Assembly: GCA_029857855.1 (NCBI GenBank)
Contig: JAOUGG010000007.1
Location: forward strand, 1-16,001
Reading direction: 5' to 3'
Origin: Acidimicrobiia bacterium
GTDB taxonomy: Bacteria > Actinomycetota > Acidimicrobiia > Acidimicrobiales > SZUA-35
DNA: 16,001 bases
The position numbers and the translations under genes were made by a program. This document shows positions 1-7,539 of the stretch, one piece after another (the first letter of the stretch is position 1; each line of letters opens with the position of its first letter). The notes beneath the pieces are model-generated. The model did not search any database. It saw nothing but the letters and a program-made list of their open reading frames with translations, and was not told where the DNA came from.

Positions 1-1044
1 GGCCCGGCACAGGGCCCGGACCTGCATCTGGTAGAGGCCGTTGCGGATCATGCCGAGCCGAACGCCCCGGGTGCCGATCATCGGATTCGTCTCGTGTAGC
101 CGCCGGGCCCCCGCCAGTTCCGCCTCCTCGTAGCGGCCCAGCTCGCCGCGGGCTTCCCGGGCGATGAGATCGGTGAGATCCGGTAGGAACTCGTGCAGTG
201 GCGGGTCGAGCAGTCGCATCGTCACTGGAAGGCCGTCCATGGCCGACAGGATCTCGGTGAAATCGTGAGTCTGCGCGTCCTCCAGCTCGGCGAGTGCACC
301 GGCCTCGGTCTCGGGATCGGCGGCCAGAATGAAGCGGCGCATCACCGGGAGGCGGTCCGGAGCCAGGAACATGTGCTCGGTGCGACACAGCCCGATGCCG
401 CAGGCGCCCAGGTCGCGTCCCCGCCGGGCGTCGGCACCGGTGTCGGCGTTGACCCGCACCTGGACCCGACCGTCGGCCACGGCGTCGGCCCACTGCAGCA
501 GCAGATGGAGTTCGGGCGGTGCCTCGTGGGCCGCGGTGTCGAGCGAGCCGACGTACACGGAGCCGGTCGTCCCGTCGATCGTCAGCTCGTCGCCTGCATG
601 GAGGACGGTCGACCCGACGGTGACCCGGTCGCCGTCGAACCGGAGTTCGTCGGCGCCCACGACCGCCGGGATACCCCAGCCTCGGGCGACGACCGCGGCG
701 TGGCTGGTCAGCCCGCCCCGGGCCGTGAGGATGCCTTTGGAGACCTGCATCCCGAGCACGTCGTCGGGTGCCGTCTCCGGTCGAACCAGGATCACAGCCT
801 GCCCGGCGTCGGCCCGGGCCACCGCATCCTCGGCGGTCAGCGCGACACGCCCCGAAGCCGCTCCGGGTGATGCCGGGAGCCCGGAGGTCAGCACCCGGGC
901 GGTGGTGGTGTCGGTGAGGTCGGCGTGAAGGTGGCGGCGCAGCTCGTCCGGCTCGGTTGCGAGGATCGCCTCGACGACGGCGTCGGTCGTTCGGACGGTC
1001 TGCGCCTCCCGGACCCGCGCTGCCACTCCCCCCTCGGCGCTCAT
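1..1044 (-). CDS. PPDK-like PEP-utilizing enzyme without ATP-grasp domain (partial)
   Basis: Seen: 348 residues from an ATG at 1044 to the left edge, where the frame is still open. After a linker of about 65 residues comes GLPASPGAASG, then the phosphohistidine domain with GGLTSHAAVVARG, which carries the catalytic His. The PEP/pyruvate barrel follows, with CRTEHMF, MDGLPVTMRLLDPPLHEFLP and NPMIGTRG. These match pyruvate phosphate dikinase closely. Known: normal PPDK has a nucleotide-binding ATP-grasp region of roughly 350 residues before this point, and it makes PEP from pyruvate, ATP and phosphate. Here the gene begins at the interdomain linker. The start is fixed by an ATGA overlap with the dehalogenase stop, suggesting translational coupling; no clear Shine-Dalgarno is visible. 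Inference: it either needs a separate ATP-grasp partner or does another PEP-linked phosphotransfer. Family assignment is sure, function is not. Confidence 0.9.
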   Translation of the reverse strand, partial: MSAEGGVAARVREAQTVRTTDAVVEAILATEPDELRRHLHADLTDTTTARVLTSGLPASPGAASGRVALTAEDAVARADAGQAVILVRPETAPDDVLGMQVSKGILTARGGLTSHAAVVARGWGIPAVVGADELRFDGDRVTVGSTVLHAGDELTIDGTTGSVYVGSLDTAAHEAPPELHLLLQWADAVADGRVQVRVNADTGADARRGRDLGACGIGLCRTEHMFLAPDRLPVMRRFILAADPETEAGALAELEDAQTHDFTEILSAMDGLPVTMRLLDPPLHEFLPDLTDLIAREARGELGRYEEAELAGARRLHETNPMIGTRGVRLGMIRNGLYQMQVRALCRA

Positions 1045-1919
1045 GCCGTCGGCAGCCAGCCGGCCACGGCCGCCCCGATCTCGTGCGGGCTGTCCTCCTG
1101 GATGAAGTGGTTGCCCTTGACGGTGACCTCGGTGAGATTGGGCCACGACCGGCAGAACTCGCGTTGGGCGCCGATGAGGATGGCGCCGGGGTCGGCGTTG
1201 ACAAAGAGCTTGGGAACGTCGGAGGTCGACAGCCACTCGGCGTAGTCGGCGACGATGGCGTGCACGTCGGACGGTTCGCCGTCGATCGGGACCTCCCGGG
1301 GCCAGGTTAGAGTCGGTCGGCGGTGCTCCGGCTCGACGAAGGGCCGCCGGTATTCATCGTGCTCGGCCGGCGTGAGATCCCGCAGAATCGAGCCGGGCAG
1401 CACGGCCTCGACGAACAGGTTCTTCTCGATGATCATCTTCTCGCCGGCAGGGGAGCGGAACCCCTCGAAGATGCTCCGGGCCGCTTCGGGCCACTCGTCC
1501 CAGGTCACCGGGCGCACGATGGCCTCCATGAAGGCGAGACCCGCCACCCGGCCCCGGTGCCGGTTGGCCCAGTCGAACCCGAGCGCCGACCCCCAGTCGT
1601 GGATGACGAAGGTCACCTCGTCACCGAGGTCGAGGTGGTCGAGCAGTTCGTCGAGATAGCGGCGATGTTCGACGAAGCGGTAGGAGCCGGGGCCGGTGTC
1701 GTCGAGTTTGTCGGAGTCGCCCTGACCGATCAGGTCGGGCACGATGCAGCGGGCCCGATCCGAGACGTGGGGCACGACGTTGCGCCAGAGATACGACGAG
1801 GTCGGGTTGCCGTGGAGGAACACCACCGCGGGACCGGACCCCGACTCGTGGTACGCCATCCGTTTGCTCAGCACAGTGGCGTAGGACTTGGCGAGCGGAT
1901 CCGGGGAGATGTCGGTCAT
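1041..1919 (-). CDS. dhaA: haloalkane dehalogenase (DhaA/LinB type)
   Basis: Alpha/beta-hydrolase of 292 residues that hydrolyses carbon-halogen bonds of haloalkanes to alcohol and halide in the cytoplasm. It resembles Rhodococcus DhaA along its length. Visible active-site residues: Asn38 in HGNPTSSYLWRN and Trp109 (halide binding), nucleophile Asp108 in IHDWGSALGF, acid Glu132 in FMEAI, and base His271 in GNHFIQED. This arrangement is that of subfamily HLD-II. The ATG at 1919 gives the family length; in-frame starts at 1961 (ATG, with a weak AAGAG upstream) and 2021 (GTG) would add N-terminal residues with no counterpart. The stop overlaps the start of the next gene by ATGA. The natural substrate cannot be read from sequence, and close relatives with the same catalytic set can have other hydrolase activities. 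Confidence 0.93.
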   Translation of the reverse strand: MTDISPDPLAKSYATVLSKRMAYHESGSGPAVVFLHGNPTSSYLWRNVVPHVSDRARCIVPDLIGQGDSDKLDDTGPGSYRFVEHRRYLDELLDHLDLGDEVTFVIHDWGSALGFDWANRHRGRVAGLAFMEAIVRPVTWDEWPEAARSIFEGFRSPAGEKMIIEKNLFVEAVLPGSILRDLTPAEHDEYRRPFVEPEHRRPTLTWPREVPIDGEPSDVHAIVADYAEWLSTSDVPKLFVNADPGAILIGAQREFCRSWPNLTEVTVKGNHFIQEDSPHEIGAAVAGWLPTA

Positions 1920-1987
1920 GGCAACGATGATCCCGCGCTTCGATCCACTCGGCAAGGCCATTGCATCTCTTGAACCTTGGTGCGCCG

Positions 1988-2040
1988 ACGTCCCCCCACC
2001 GCCGAGCTTTTGCGGGTTCACGTCCCATCAGGGGGACGTC
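1988..2040 (-). promoter_or_regulatory. competing inverted-repeat arms upstream of the dehalogenase gene
   Basis: GACGTCCCCC at 1988-1997 is the exact reverse complement of GGGGGACGTC at 2031-2040. A second copy, ACGTCCC at 2020-2026, pairs with GGGACGT at 2033-2039 across a six-base loop. The two left arms therefore compete for one right arm. The element lies 69-121 bases upstream of the dehalogenase start on its coding strand. It could be an operator or a leader structure; no regulator gene is nearby. Confidence 0.4.
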
Positions 2041-2147
2041 AGGCCGCAGAAGCTCAAGGTGGTGGGAGCCCCGCCGTGGCGTGGGGTGGCGACGCCGTCG
2101 AGACCGACGACACGGTCGATCTGGGGAACGATGCCCCCATCGGCATT

Positions 2148-2190
2148 CTGCCGTTGCTCCGCGTCGCTGAGCGACATCGGACAACGGCAG
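2148..2190 (-). terminator. strong hairpin downstream of the P450 gene
   Basis: CTGCCGTTG (2148-2156) pairs perfectly with CAACGGCAG (2182-2190). Inside, TCCG (2158-2161) pairs with CGGA (2178-2181), and GTCGC (2163-2167) pairs with GCGAC (2171-2175) around a TGA loop. That is about 18 base pairs in 43 bases. It starts 16 bases past the P450 stop. There is no T run, so it may be a T-less actinobacterial terminator, an RNA-stabilising 3' structure or an attenuator between the P450 and dehalogenase genes. Confidence 0.5.
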
Positions 2191-2206
2191 TACCAGATTG
2201 GCGGGG

Positions 2207-3403
2207 TCACGGTGACGGTTGGCCCCAGCGGACGGGAACCGACAGCGGGCCCCGGAAGGCCCAGCCGCCGAAGCGAACCGGTTCCGCATCGACGTCGAGG
2301 GACGGCGCACCCAGTCGCTCGAACAGCCGGGGGAGGGCGTGATCGCCGACAAGACTGCGGGAGGCCGCCGCCCCGGCGCAGAAGTGGGGCCCGGCACCGA
2401 AGGTGAGCGACGGGCCGGTGTTGCGGGTGACGTCGAACCGATCGGACAGGGCGAAGTGGCGCTCGTCGCGGTTCGCCGAGCCGAACATCAGAAACACGCG
2501 TTCGTCGGCCTCGAATCGAACCGGCGGCCCGTCGTCGGGCTCGAACTCGAAATCGGCGGCGATGCGGCGAGGTGACATGCCGATCGGTGCGATCCAGCGG
2601 CAGTACTCCTCGAACACCTGGAGCCACGTCACGGCACCGTCGAGTGCCTGGGCCAGCTGATCGGGGTGGGTGAGGAGTGCCCAGACAGCACCGGCGATCG
2701 CGTCACGGGGCTCGTTCTGACCGCCGGAGATCGTGAGTTTGATGTTGGCCCGCACCTGGTCGAGTGGCATGCCGGACGCCACCATCACCGACAGCAGGCT
2801 GTTGTTGGGCTCGGCCCGGACTTCGGGCAGCCGCTCATCGATGGCGGCGTCGATGGCCGCGGTGGCGGCATGACAGCGGGCCTCCACATCGGGGTCGCCG
2901 ACGTAGTTGGCGATGCCGTCGATCATGGCCTGGCTCCAGGCGTCCATCTCCTCGAAGGTGATCGTGGTCAGTCCGGTGATGATCTTCAGCGCCTCGCCCG
3001 ACACAGCAGTGGCGTACGCAGGCACGAGATCGACACGTTCGTGATCGGCCAGTGAGTCGATCACCTCGTCGGTGATACGGGCGAACTCCGCCGTCCAGTA
3101 GGTCTTTACCTTCGACGGCGAGATCGCCGGGTAGTAGACGAACCGCTCACGGCGATGCTCGTCGCCGTCCTTGCGCATCATGTTGCGGCCCATCAAGACG
3201 TTCATCAACCCACCGGGTTGTTCGGAGGAGAACACCGCGACATTCTTCTCGCAGGTGTGGACATCGTCGCGCCGGGTCAGCAGCGTCGCCCCCAGCTCGG
3301 GCACGAAACAGATCGGTGTCGCGGCCCGCATCCGGGCGAGTGTCGGGTAGGGGTCGTCCCAGAACGATGCAGGATCGATGGAGACGACCGGGGCGTTCGA
3401 CAT
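2207..3403 (-). CDS. cytochrome P450
   Basis: Haem-thiolate monooxygenase of 398 residues, a usual length for soluble bacterial P450s; it would need ferredoxin/reductase partners, and none are in the window. Visible motifs: DEHRRER near 81-87 (C-helix), ExxR at 266-269 (EYCR), SANRDERHF near 309-317, and the haem loop [10 protein letters not shown] at 335-344 with Cys342 as iron ligand. The I-helix reads [11 protein letters not shown] (226-236) in place of the usual A-G-x-D/E-T-T, so the conserved acid/alcohol pair is absent as normally written. The ATG at 3403 fits family length; the frame is open to 3583 but that part has no P450 character. Upstream is a CATACT box six bases from the ATG. 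The gene diverges from purA and precedes the dehalogenase gene. Substrate unknown. Confidence 0.93.
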   Translation of the reverse strand: MSNAPVVSIDPASFWDDPYPTLARMRAATPICFVPELGATLLTRRDDVHTCEKNVAVFSSEQPGGLMNVLMGRNMMRKDGDEHRRERFVYYPAISPSKVKTYWTAEFARITDEVIDSLADHERVDLVPAYATAVSGEALKIITGLTTITFEEMDAWSQAMIDGIANYVGDPDVEARCHAATAAIDAAIDERLPEVRAEPNNSLLSVMVASGMPLDQVRANIKLTISGGQNEPRDAIAGAVWALLTHPDQLAQALDGAVTWLQVFEEYCRWIAPIGMSPRRIAADFEFEPDDGPPVRFEADERVFLMFGSANRDERHFALSDRFDVTRNTGPSLTFGAGPHFCAGAAASRSLVGDHALPRLFERLGAPSLDVDAEPVRFGGWAFRGPLSVPVRWGQPSP

Positions 3404-3409
3404 CCACCC

Positions 3410-3476
3410 AGTATGCGGCGACCACCGACGGTGGCTCCACTCCCGATCCTCCACCCGATTCGAGCGGGGTGGGATC
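3410..3476 (-). promoter_or_regulatory. P450 promoter region with two inverted repeats
   Basis: On the minus strand a -10-like CATACT lies at 3415-3410, six bases before the P450 ATG. Just upstream is the perfect inverted repeat CCACC-GAC-GGTGG (3422-3434), placed where the spacer and -35 would be. A second repeat pairs CCACCC (3451-3456) with GGGTGG (3467-3472), flanked by GATC (3445-3448) and GATC (3473-3476). This placement fits operator sites in the P450/purA divergent region. No binding protein is identified. Confidence 0.4.
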
Positions 3477-3512
3477 GACAACCCCGCTCTACGGGTCCCG
3501 GGCCATTCGCGG

Positions 3513-3527
3513 TACCATCGAACAGTG
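3513..3527 (+). promoter_or_regulatory. purA -10 box and leaderless start
   Basis: TACCAT at 3513-3518 fits the TANNNT -10 pattern. It ends six bases before the GTG start of purA at 3525, so transcription would begin at or next to the start codon. No Shine-Dalgarno sequence is present upstream, which fits leaderless translation. No good -35 is visible. Confidence 0.5.
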
Positions 3528-4805
3528 CCAGCAACGATCGTGGTCGGAACCCAGTGGGGTGACGAGGGTAAAGGCAAGTTCACCGATCTCCTTTCGAAGG
3601 AGATGTCGATGGTCGTGCGCTATCAGGGCGGCCACAACGCCGGGCACACCCTCGTGGTCGACGACGAGACGTTCGCCCTCCAACTCGTGCCGAGCGGGGT
3701 GCTCTACGACCACATCGTGCCGGTCATCGGTAACGGCGTCGTCGTCGACCCGTTCGTGCTGCTGGCCGAGATCGACATGCTCGCCCGTCGGGGGGTCGGC
3801 TGTTCCCGCCTCCGGGTCTCCGGCAACGCCCACCTGATCCTGCCCTATCATCAACAGCTCGACGCCCTTCACGAACGGCACCTCGGCAAGGCGAAGTTGG
3901 GTACCACGAAGCGGGGCATCGGGCCGGCCTACGCCGACAAGGCGATGCGGCTTGGTCTGCGGGTTCAGGATCTCCTCGACGAGATGATCTTCCGCGAGAA
4001 GCTGCGGGCCGCTCTCATCCACACCAACAAGGTGCTGACCAAGGTATTCAACCGCCTTCCCGTCGATTCCGACGCCCTGGCCGACAAGGTCCTGTCGGAG
4101 TGCCTCGAGCCGTTGAAGCCCTACATCGCCGATACCACCGACCTCATCCACGAGAGCCTCGAGGCCGGTCAGCAGGTGCTGTTCGAGGGCGCGCAGGCCA
4201 CGTTCCTCGACCTCGATCACGGCACCTATCCCTTCGTGACATCCTCGAATCCGACGGCCGGTGGTGCCTGCACCGGAACCGGTGTCGGACCCCGCCACAT
4301 CGACCGGGTGCTCGGTGTGGCCAAGGCCTACGTGACCCGAGTCGGCGCCGGGCCGTTCCCCACCGAGCTGTTCGACGACTACGGCAACCGGATGGTCGAC
4401 ATCGGCCGGGAGTACGGCACGAATACCGGTCGCCGTCGCCGTCCGGGTTGGTTCGACGCCGTGATGCTCCGCCACGCCGTGCGGGTCAACAGTCTCACCG
4501 ACCTGGCCATCACCAAGATCGACGTGCTCGACACGTTCGACGTGGTGAAGGTCTGTGTCGGCTACGAGATCGACGGTCAACGGGTCGACAAGCTGCCCTA
4601 CCATCAATCCGATCTCCACCGGGCCAAGCCGGTCTACGAGGAGCTTCCCGGATGGAAGACGGATCTCTCGATGGTGCGCCGGCCCGAGGACCTTCCGTCA
4701 GAGGCCACCGAGTACCTCGGGTTCATCACCGAGCAGGTCGGGGTCCCGGTGTCGCTGGTGTCGACCGGACCTGGCCGCGACGAATACCTGCACCTCAGCC
4801 CCTGA
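3525..4805 (+). CDS. purA: adenylosuccinate synthetase
   Basis: Joins IMP and aspartate, using GTP, to form adenylosuccinate in AMP synthesis; cytoplasmic homodimer. The 426-residue length is normal. Motifs in order: QWGDEGKGK near 9-18 (GTP P-loop and catalytic Asp), QGGHNAGHT near 34-42 (catalytic His), [14 protein letters not shown] near 126-139 (IMP contacts), [22 protein letters not shown], and [15 protein letters not shown] toward the C-terminus. The GTG at 3525 ([12 protein letters not shown]) matches the family N-terminus; the open frame extends upstream to 3378 but that part is unrelated. The start directly follows a TACCAT box, so the message is probably leaderless. The gene is divergent from the P450 and convergent with the zinc-finger gene. 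No defects seen. Confidence 0.98.
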   Translation: MPATIVVGTQWGDEGKGKFTDLLSKEMSMVVRYQGGHNAGHTLVVDDETFALQLVPSGVLYDHIVPVIGNGVVVDPFVLLAEIDMLARRGVGCSRLRVSGNAHLILPYHQQLDALHERHLGKAKLGTTKRGIGPAYADKAMRLGLRVQDLLDEMIFREKLRAALIHTNKVLTKVFNRLPVDSDALADKVLSECLEPLKPYIADTTDLIHESLEAGQQVLFEGAQATFLDLDHGTYPFVTSSNPTAGGACTGTGVGPRHIDRVLGVAKAYVTRVGAGPFPTELFDDYGNRMVDIGREYGTNTGRRRRPGWFDAVMLRHAVRVNSLTDLAITKIDVLDTFDVVKVCVGYEIDGQRVDKLPYHQSDLHRAKPVYEELPGWKTDLSMVRRPEDLPSEATEYLGFITEQVGVPVSLVSTGPGRDEYLHLSP

Positions 4806-4844
4806 ACAGGGGCCGGCGGTACTCCCTCAACAGGGGTCGGCGGT
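4799..4844 (+). repeat. tandem hairpin repeat between purA and the zinc-finger gene
   Basis: A 20-base unit occurs twice, at 4801-4820 and 4825-4844, with two differences (core AACAGGGG, then CGGCGGT). Each copy can fold: CCCCTG (4799-4804) with CAGGGG (4807-4812), and CCCT (4824-4827) with AGGG (4832-4835). The first copy includes the purA stop codon. Both convergent genes end here, so the pair may act as a bidirectional terminator, though no T runs follow. Confidence 0.5.
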
Positions 4845-4867
4845 CACCGGTTCTCCCGGCGGCTTCG

Positions 4868-7450
4868 TCAGCGACGGCGGCGAGGTAGGTTTTCGGCCGC
4901 CTCCTGGGCGTCCGGCGCGATCCCCCGCAGGGCGGGCGGGATCCAGGAACCGCGAGCGTCGGTATCGGCCCGCTGTGTCGCTGTGCTGCCGTCGAGATCG
5001 GGAACGTCGTCGACAGCCGTCCACGTTGCCGAGTCGTCGTCGAGGGTCTCCAACACGGTCGACTCCGGTGAGACGACGTCGGGGATGTGTTCGGAGGCCA
5101 TCGGTTCCACCTCGACGACCGCCGCTGGCATCGTCGGATCCCCGAGTTCCCACGATTCCGCAGGCGCCGCCGGTTCGGACGGCTCCGCCGGTTGCCAGGT
5201 TTCCCAGGACTCCGACGGCTCGTCGGGTTCGATCGTTTCCGCCGGCACCGCTGCCTGGGGTGACTCGGACGGTTCCCACGACTCCCAGGCCGGCGACGGC
5301 TCCCAGGTTTCCCGAGATACCGACGGCTCGTCGGGTTCAATTGGCTCCGCCAGCACCTGGTGTTCCACGGGTTCGGCCGGCAGGAAGGGATCCAGCGGTT
5401 CGCTCGCCGGGAGCGATTCCCCTCGCGGCGGTACGTCGGTTTCCCCCGCCTCCGGCGGAAGGAGATCGTCGATCGACGGGACATCGGTGAAGTCGGGCTG
5501 CCTCCCGACGGAGTATTCGACTTCCACGGGTGCCAGCTCGTCCGGGAACAGGTCGTCGATGGGTGGAGGTTCGGATGTCGGCGACGGCGTATCTCGTCGG
5601 GCGAATGCCGCCAGCGGGTGCCGATCGGCATCGGCAAAGGCGGCCAACGGGTGCCGCTCGGCCGGGGTGTAGGAGACAATCGGGCGGCGGCTGGGCGGTG
5701 GCGTGTCGGTGGCGGGTTCCGGGTCCTGCGTGGCGGCGATCGGGAGTGTTGGGTCGATCCTGGGTTCCGGCTCCAGTTCCGGTGCGGCGGTGATCGGATC
5801 CTCCGCCTCGACGGCGGAGACGGGTTCCGGCTCTAGCGTTGCGGGGATCTCCAAGGGCAGCTCGACCGCGGTTCGGGCTGTGATCGGCTCGACGGGAGGC
5901 TGCGCTGGTTCAGATGGCTGAGCCGGTTGGAGAGGTTGCGCCGGTTGCGAGGCACCCTGGCTCCGGGTCGGTGCCGGTTGCGTGCCCGGTTCCGGTGCGG
6001 CGGCCGCTTCGGCGGACTCGAGAGGCGCCGGCGATGAAGGCGAGATCGGTGCCGGAACCCGGTTCCGGGGCTGGTCGTCGGTCGGGGTGGAGTCCGATCC
6101 GCCACCGTCGGATGCCGAGAACGGGTCGGTGGAGAAGTCGGGCACGGCGTGGGGCTCGCTGACCACCCGACTCCGTTTCAGGAACGGGTTTTCGGCCGGC
6201 CCGCTCGAGGATGGCTGATTCGACAGGTCGGCCACCAGATCCCGCAACCGCGGCGACATGTCCGGAATCTGATCCAGCGGTCCGATCGGGCGGGAGCCTC
6301 CGTTGCCGTCGGGCCCGGTCTGATCCGGAGCGGCTGGGTAGTCGCCAATCGCCCGCAGTGTCCGCCGCCGCTCCTCTTGGATCGGTGGCTCGCTCGCGTC
6401 GGGCGGGGTACCGAACGGGTCCTCGGTGAACGGCACGTCTCCCAGGTCCGATGGGGGCATCCAGTCGCCCGGATGGTCGGATTCCGCGTCGTGACGCACG
6501 GTGTCGTCCTGCGGCAGCCTAAGAAGATGGTCATTCGCGTCCGGGCGGGGTGGCGGCCCGGCGTTGGCCGTTGAACCGGCGCCATCTCCGAGGGGCGAGG
6601 ACGGATCGGTTTGAGGATCGTCGAGCACATCCTGGGCGGCTGCTATGGCGGACATGCTCTCGGCCGTCGACCACTGCACCTCAATCTCGGCTTCATCAGC
6701 GTGGCCGCCGTCAGCATCCGTGTCGCTGTCGGGGAAACCCTGCAGCAGGGTGGAGGGGATGGCAACCGAGCTGTCCGGTGGCAGCTCTGTGGCTTCGTGG
6801 AGCACGGAGGCGGCCGGGGCGCCGTCCGTCTCGTTCGCATCGATCGGGGTATCGGCAGGCCGACCCGTCTCGCCGTCGCGGCCCCGGCGTCGTATGTCGG
6901 CCAGTTGGCTCACCGCGTCGGCGTCCTTGGCTCCGTCCGCCCGGTTCTGGTCGGTACCCGACCCGCTGCCGTTCAGGACTTTGTCGATGGGGACGAGGTC
7001 ATCCTCGTTCCGTTCCGACTCGTTGGGCTTCAGTCGTCCCAGCAGTCGCCTGATCCCGGTGCCGTCCGCCGCGGCCGACGAACCGTCGGCGGACTCGGCC
7101 GAGCTCGATTCGGCCGCCGCCTTCTCCCGATCGCTCTTTGACACCGGAGGGGGTGGGGGGCCGGCGACCAGGGCGTCGGCCGGCAGGCCGGCATCGAAGA
7201 ACTGAAAGAAGTCTTCGGGCTGTTCGGTGGCGGCGTAGGCCTTCCGGCGGGATTTCACCGTGCGGCGGTCACCTCGAACCTCAGGCTTGCCGCTTCCTCT
7301 GACGCCCGAGACCGTGAGCGCACAGTCCTTGCAGACCATATCCTTACGGCCCTTCAGGGGTAGCGCGCATGATCGGCAGAGATCCCCGTAACAGAGATCA
7401 CAGACGTCAACGGCCATCTCAAATGTATGAAAGTCACAGTGACCGTTCAT
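4868..7450 (-). CDS. zinc-finger protein with long disordered acidic/proline tail
   Basis: Predicted 860 residues. The first 45 hold C5, H8, C17, C20, C25, C28, C40 and C43 (CDFH, CDLC, CRSC, CKDC), a B-box/treble-clef-like set that could bind two zinc ions. The rest is low complexity, rich in Pro, Ser, Glu, Asp and Ala, with few hydrophobic stretches, so probably disordered; I see no membrane segment or signal peptide. Short repeated elements occur: IDDL(F/L)P twice, HPLAAFA twice, and Trp-containing SWETW/SWEP units near 680-760. The C-terminus ends in a basic NLPRRRR. GGAAAG (7461-7456) five bases before the ATG is a fair ribosome site. The gene lies between purA and purB, diverging from purB by 86 bases. 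I cannot assign a function; a scaffold or RNA/protein-binding role would be a guess. Confidence 0.8.
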   Translation of the reverse strand: MNGHCDFHTFEMAVDVCDLCYGDLCRSCALPLKGRKDMVCKDCALTVSGVRGSGKPEVRGDRRTVKSRRKAYAATEQPEDFFQFFDAGLPADALVAGPPPPPVSKSDREKAAAESSSAESADGSSAAADGTGIRRLLGRLKPNESERNEDDLVPIDKVLNGSGSGTDQNRADGAKDADAVSQLADIRRRGRDGETGRPADTPIDANETDGAPAASVLHEATELPPDSSVAIPSTLLQGFPDSDTDADGGHADEAEIEVQWSTAESMSAIAAAQDVLDDPQTDPSSPLGDGAGSTANAGPPPRPDANDHLLRLPQDDTVRHDAESDHPGDWMPPSDLGDVPFTEDPFGTPPDASEPPIQEERRRTLRAIGDYPAAPDQTGPDGNGGSRPIGPLDQIPDMSPRLRDLVADLSNQPSSSGPAENPFLKRSRVVSEPHAVPDFSTDPFSASDGGGSDSTPTDDQPRNRVPAPISPSSPAPLESAEAAAAPEPGTQPAPTRSQGASQPAQPLQPAQPSEPAQPPVEPITARTAVELPLEIPATLEPEPVSAVEAEDPITAAPELEPEPRIDPTLPIAATQDPEPATDTPPPSRRPIVSYTPAERHPLAAFADADRHPLAAFARRDTPSPTSEPPPIDDLFPDELAPVEVEYSVGRQPDFTDVPSIDDLLPPEAGETDVPPRGESLPASEPLDPFLPAEPVEHQVLAEPIEPDEPSVSRETWEPSPAWESWEPSESPQAAVPAETIEPDEPSESWETWQPAEPSEPAAPAESWELGDPTMPAAVVEVEPMASEHIPDVVSPESTVLETLDDDSATWTAVDDVPDLDGSTATQRADTDARGSWIPPALRGIAPDAQEAAENLPRRRR
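5195..5341 (-). repeat. internal 108-base-spaced repeat in the zinc-finger gene
   Basis: A 39-base stretch at 5195-5233 recurs at 5303-5341 with five differences. The offset of 108 bases equals 36 codons. The copies encode IEPDEPSESWETW and IEPDEPSVSRETW, so the gene has grown by in-frame duplication of a Trp/acidic unit. Confidence 0.75.
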
Positions 7451-7524
7451 TACTACTTTCCAGCACCCGTCGATGTACTCTGTTCCATCGACCGCCCGAA
7501 GATCATGCTTAACAAAAGCGGAGC

Positions 7525-7539
7525 GGAGGTTCTCCGATG
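7525..7539 (+). promoter_or_regulatory. purB ribosome binding site
   Basis: GGAGG at 7525-7529 lies seven bases before the purB ATG at 7537. It fixes this start and, unlike purA, shows conventional leadered initiation. The 86-base divergent interval also holds GGAAAG (minus strand, 7461-7456) for the zinc-finger gene and a possible TACTCT -10 at 7476-7481 with no clear -35. Confidence 0.75.

Noticed and set aside
1045..1353. Open frame extending upstream of the PPDK-like start
   Set aside because: It overlaps the dehalogenase in another frame and shows no ATP-grasp similarity, so it does not supply the missing domain.
3489..4619. 376-codon minus-strand frame opposite purA
   Set aside because: It mirrors purA codons, lacks any recognisable domain, and purA is complete with all motifs.
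5160..5345. Repeats in the zinc-finger gene as a CRISPR-like array
   Set aside because: Only two imperfect copies, in frame within a coding sequence, without regular spacers or cas genes.
4983..5672. 229-codon plus-strand Ser/Gly-rich frame opposite the zinc-finger gene
   Set aside because: Low complexity on this strand is the complement of the Pro/Glu-rich tail; no start signal, and the minus frame is continuous for 860 codons with a ribosome site.
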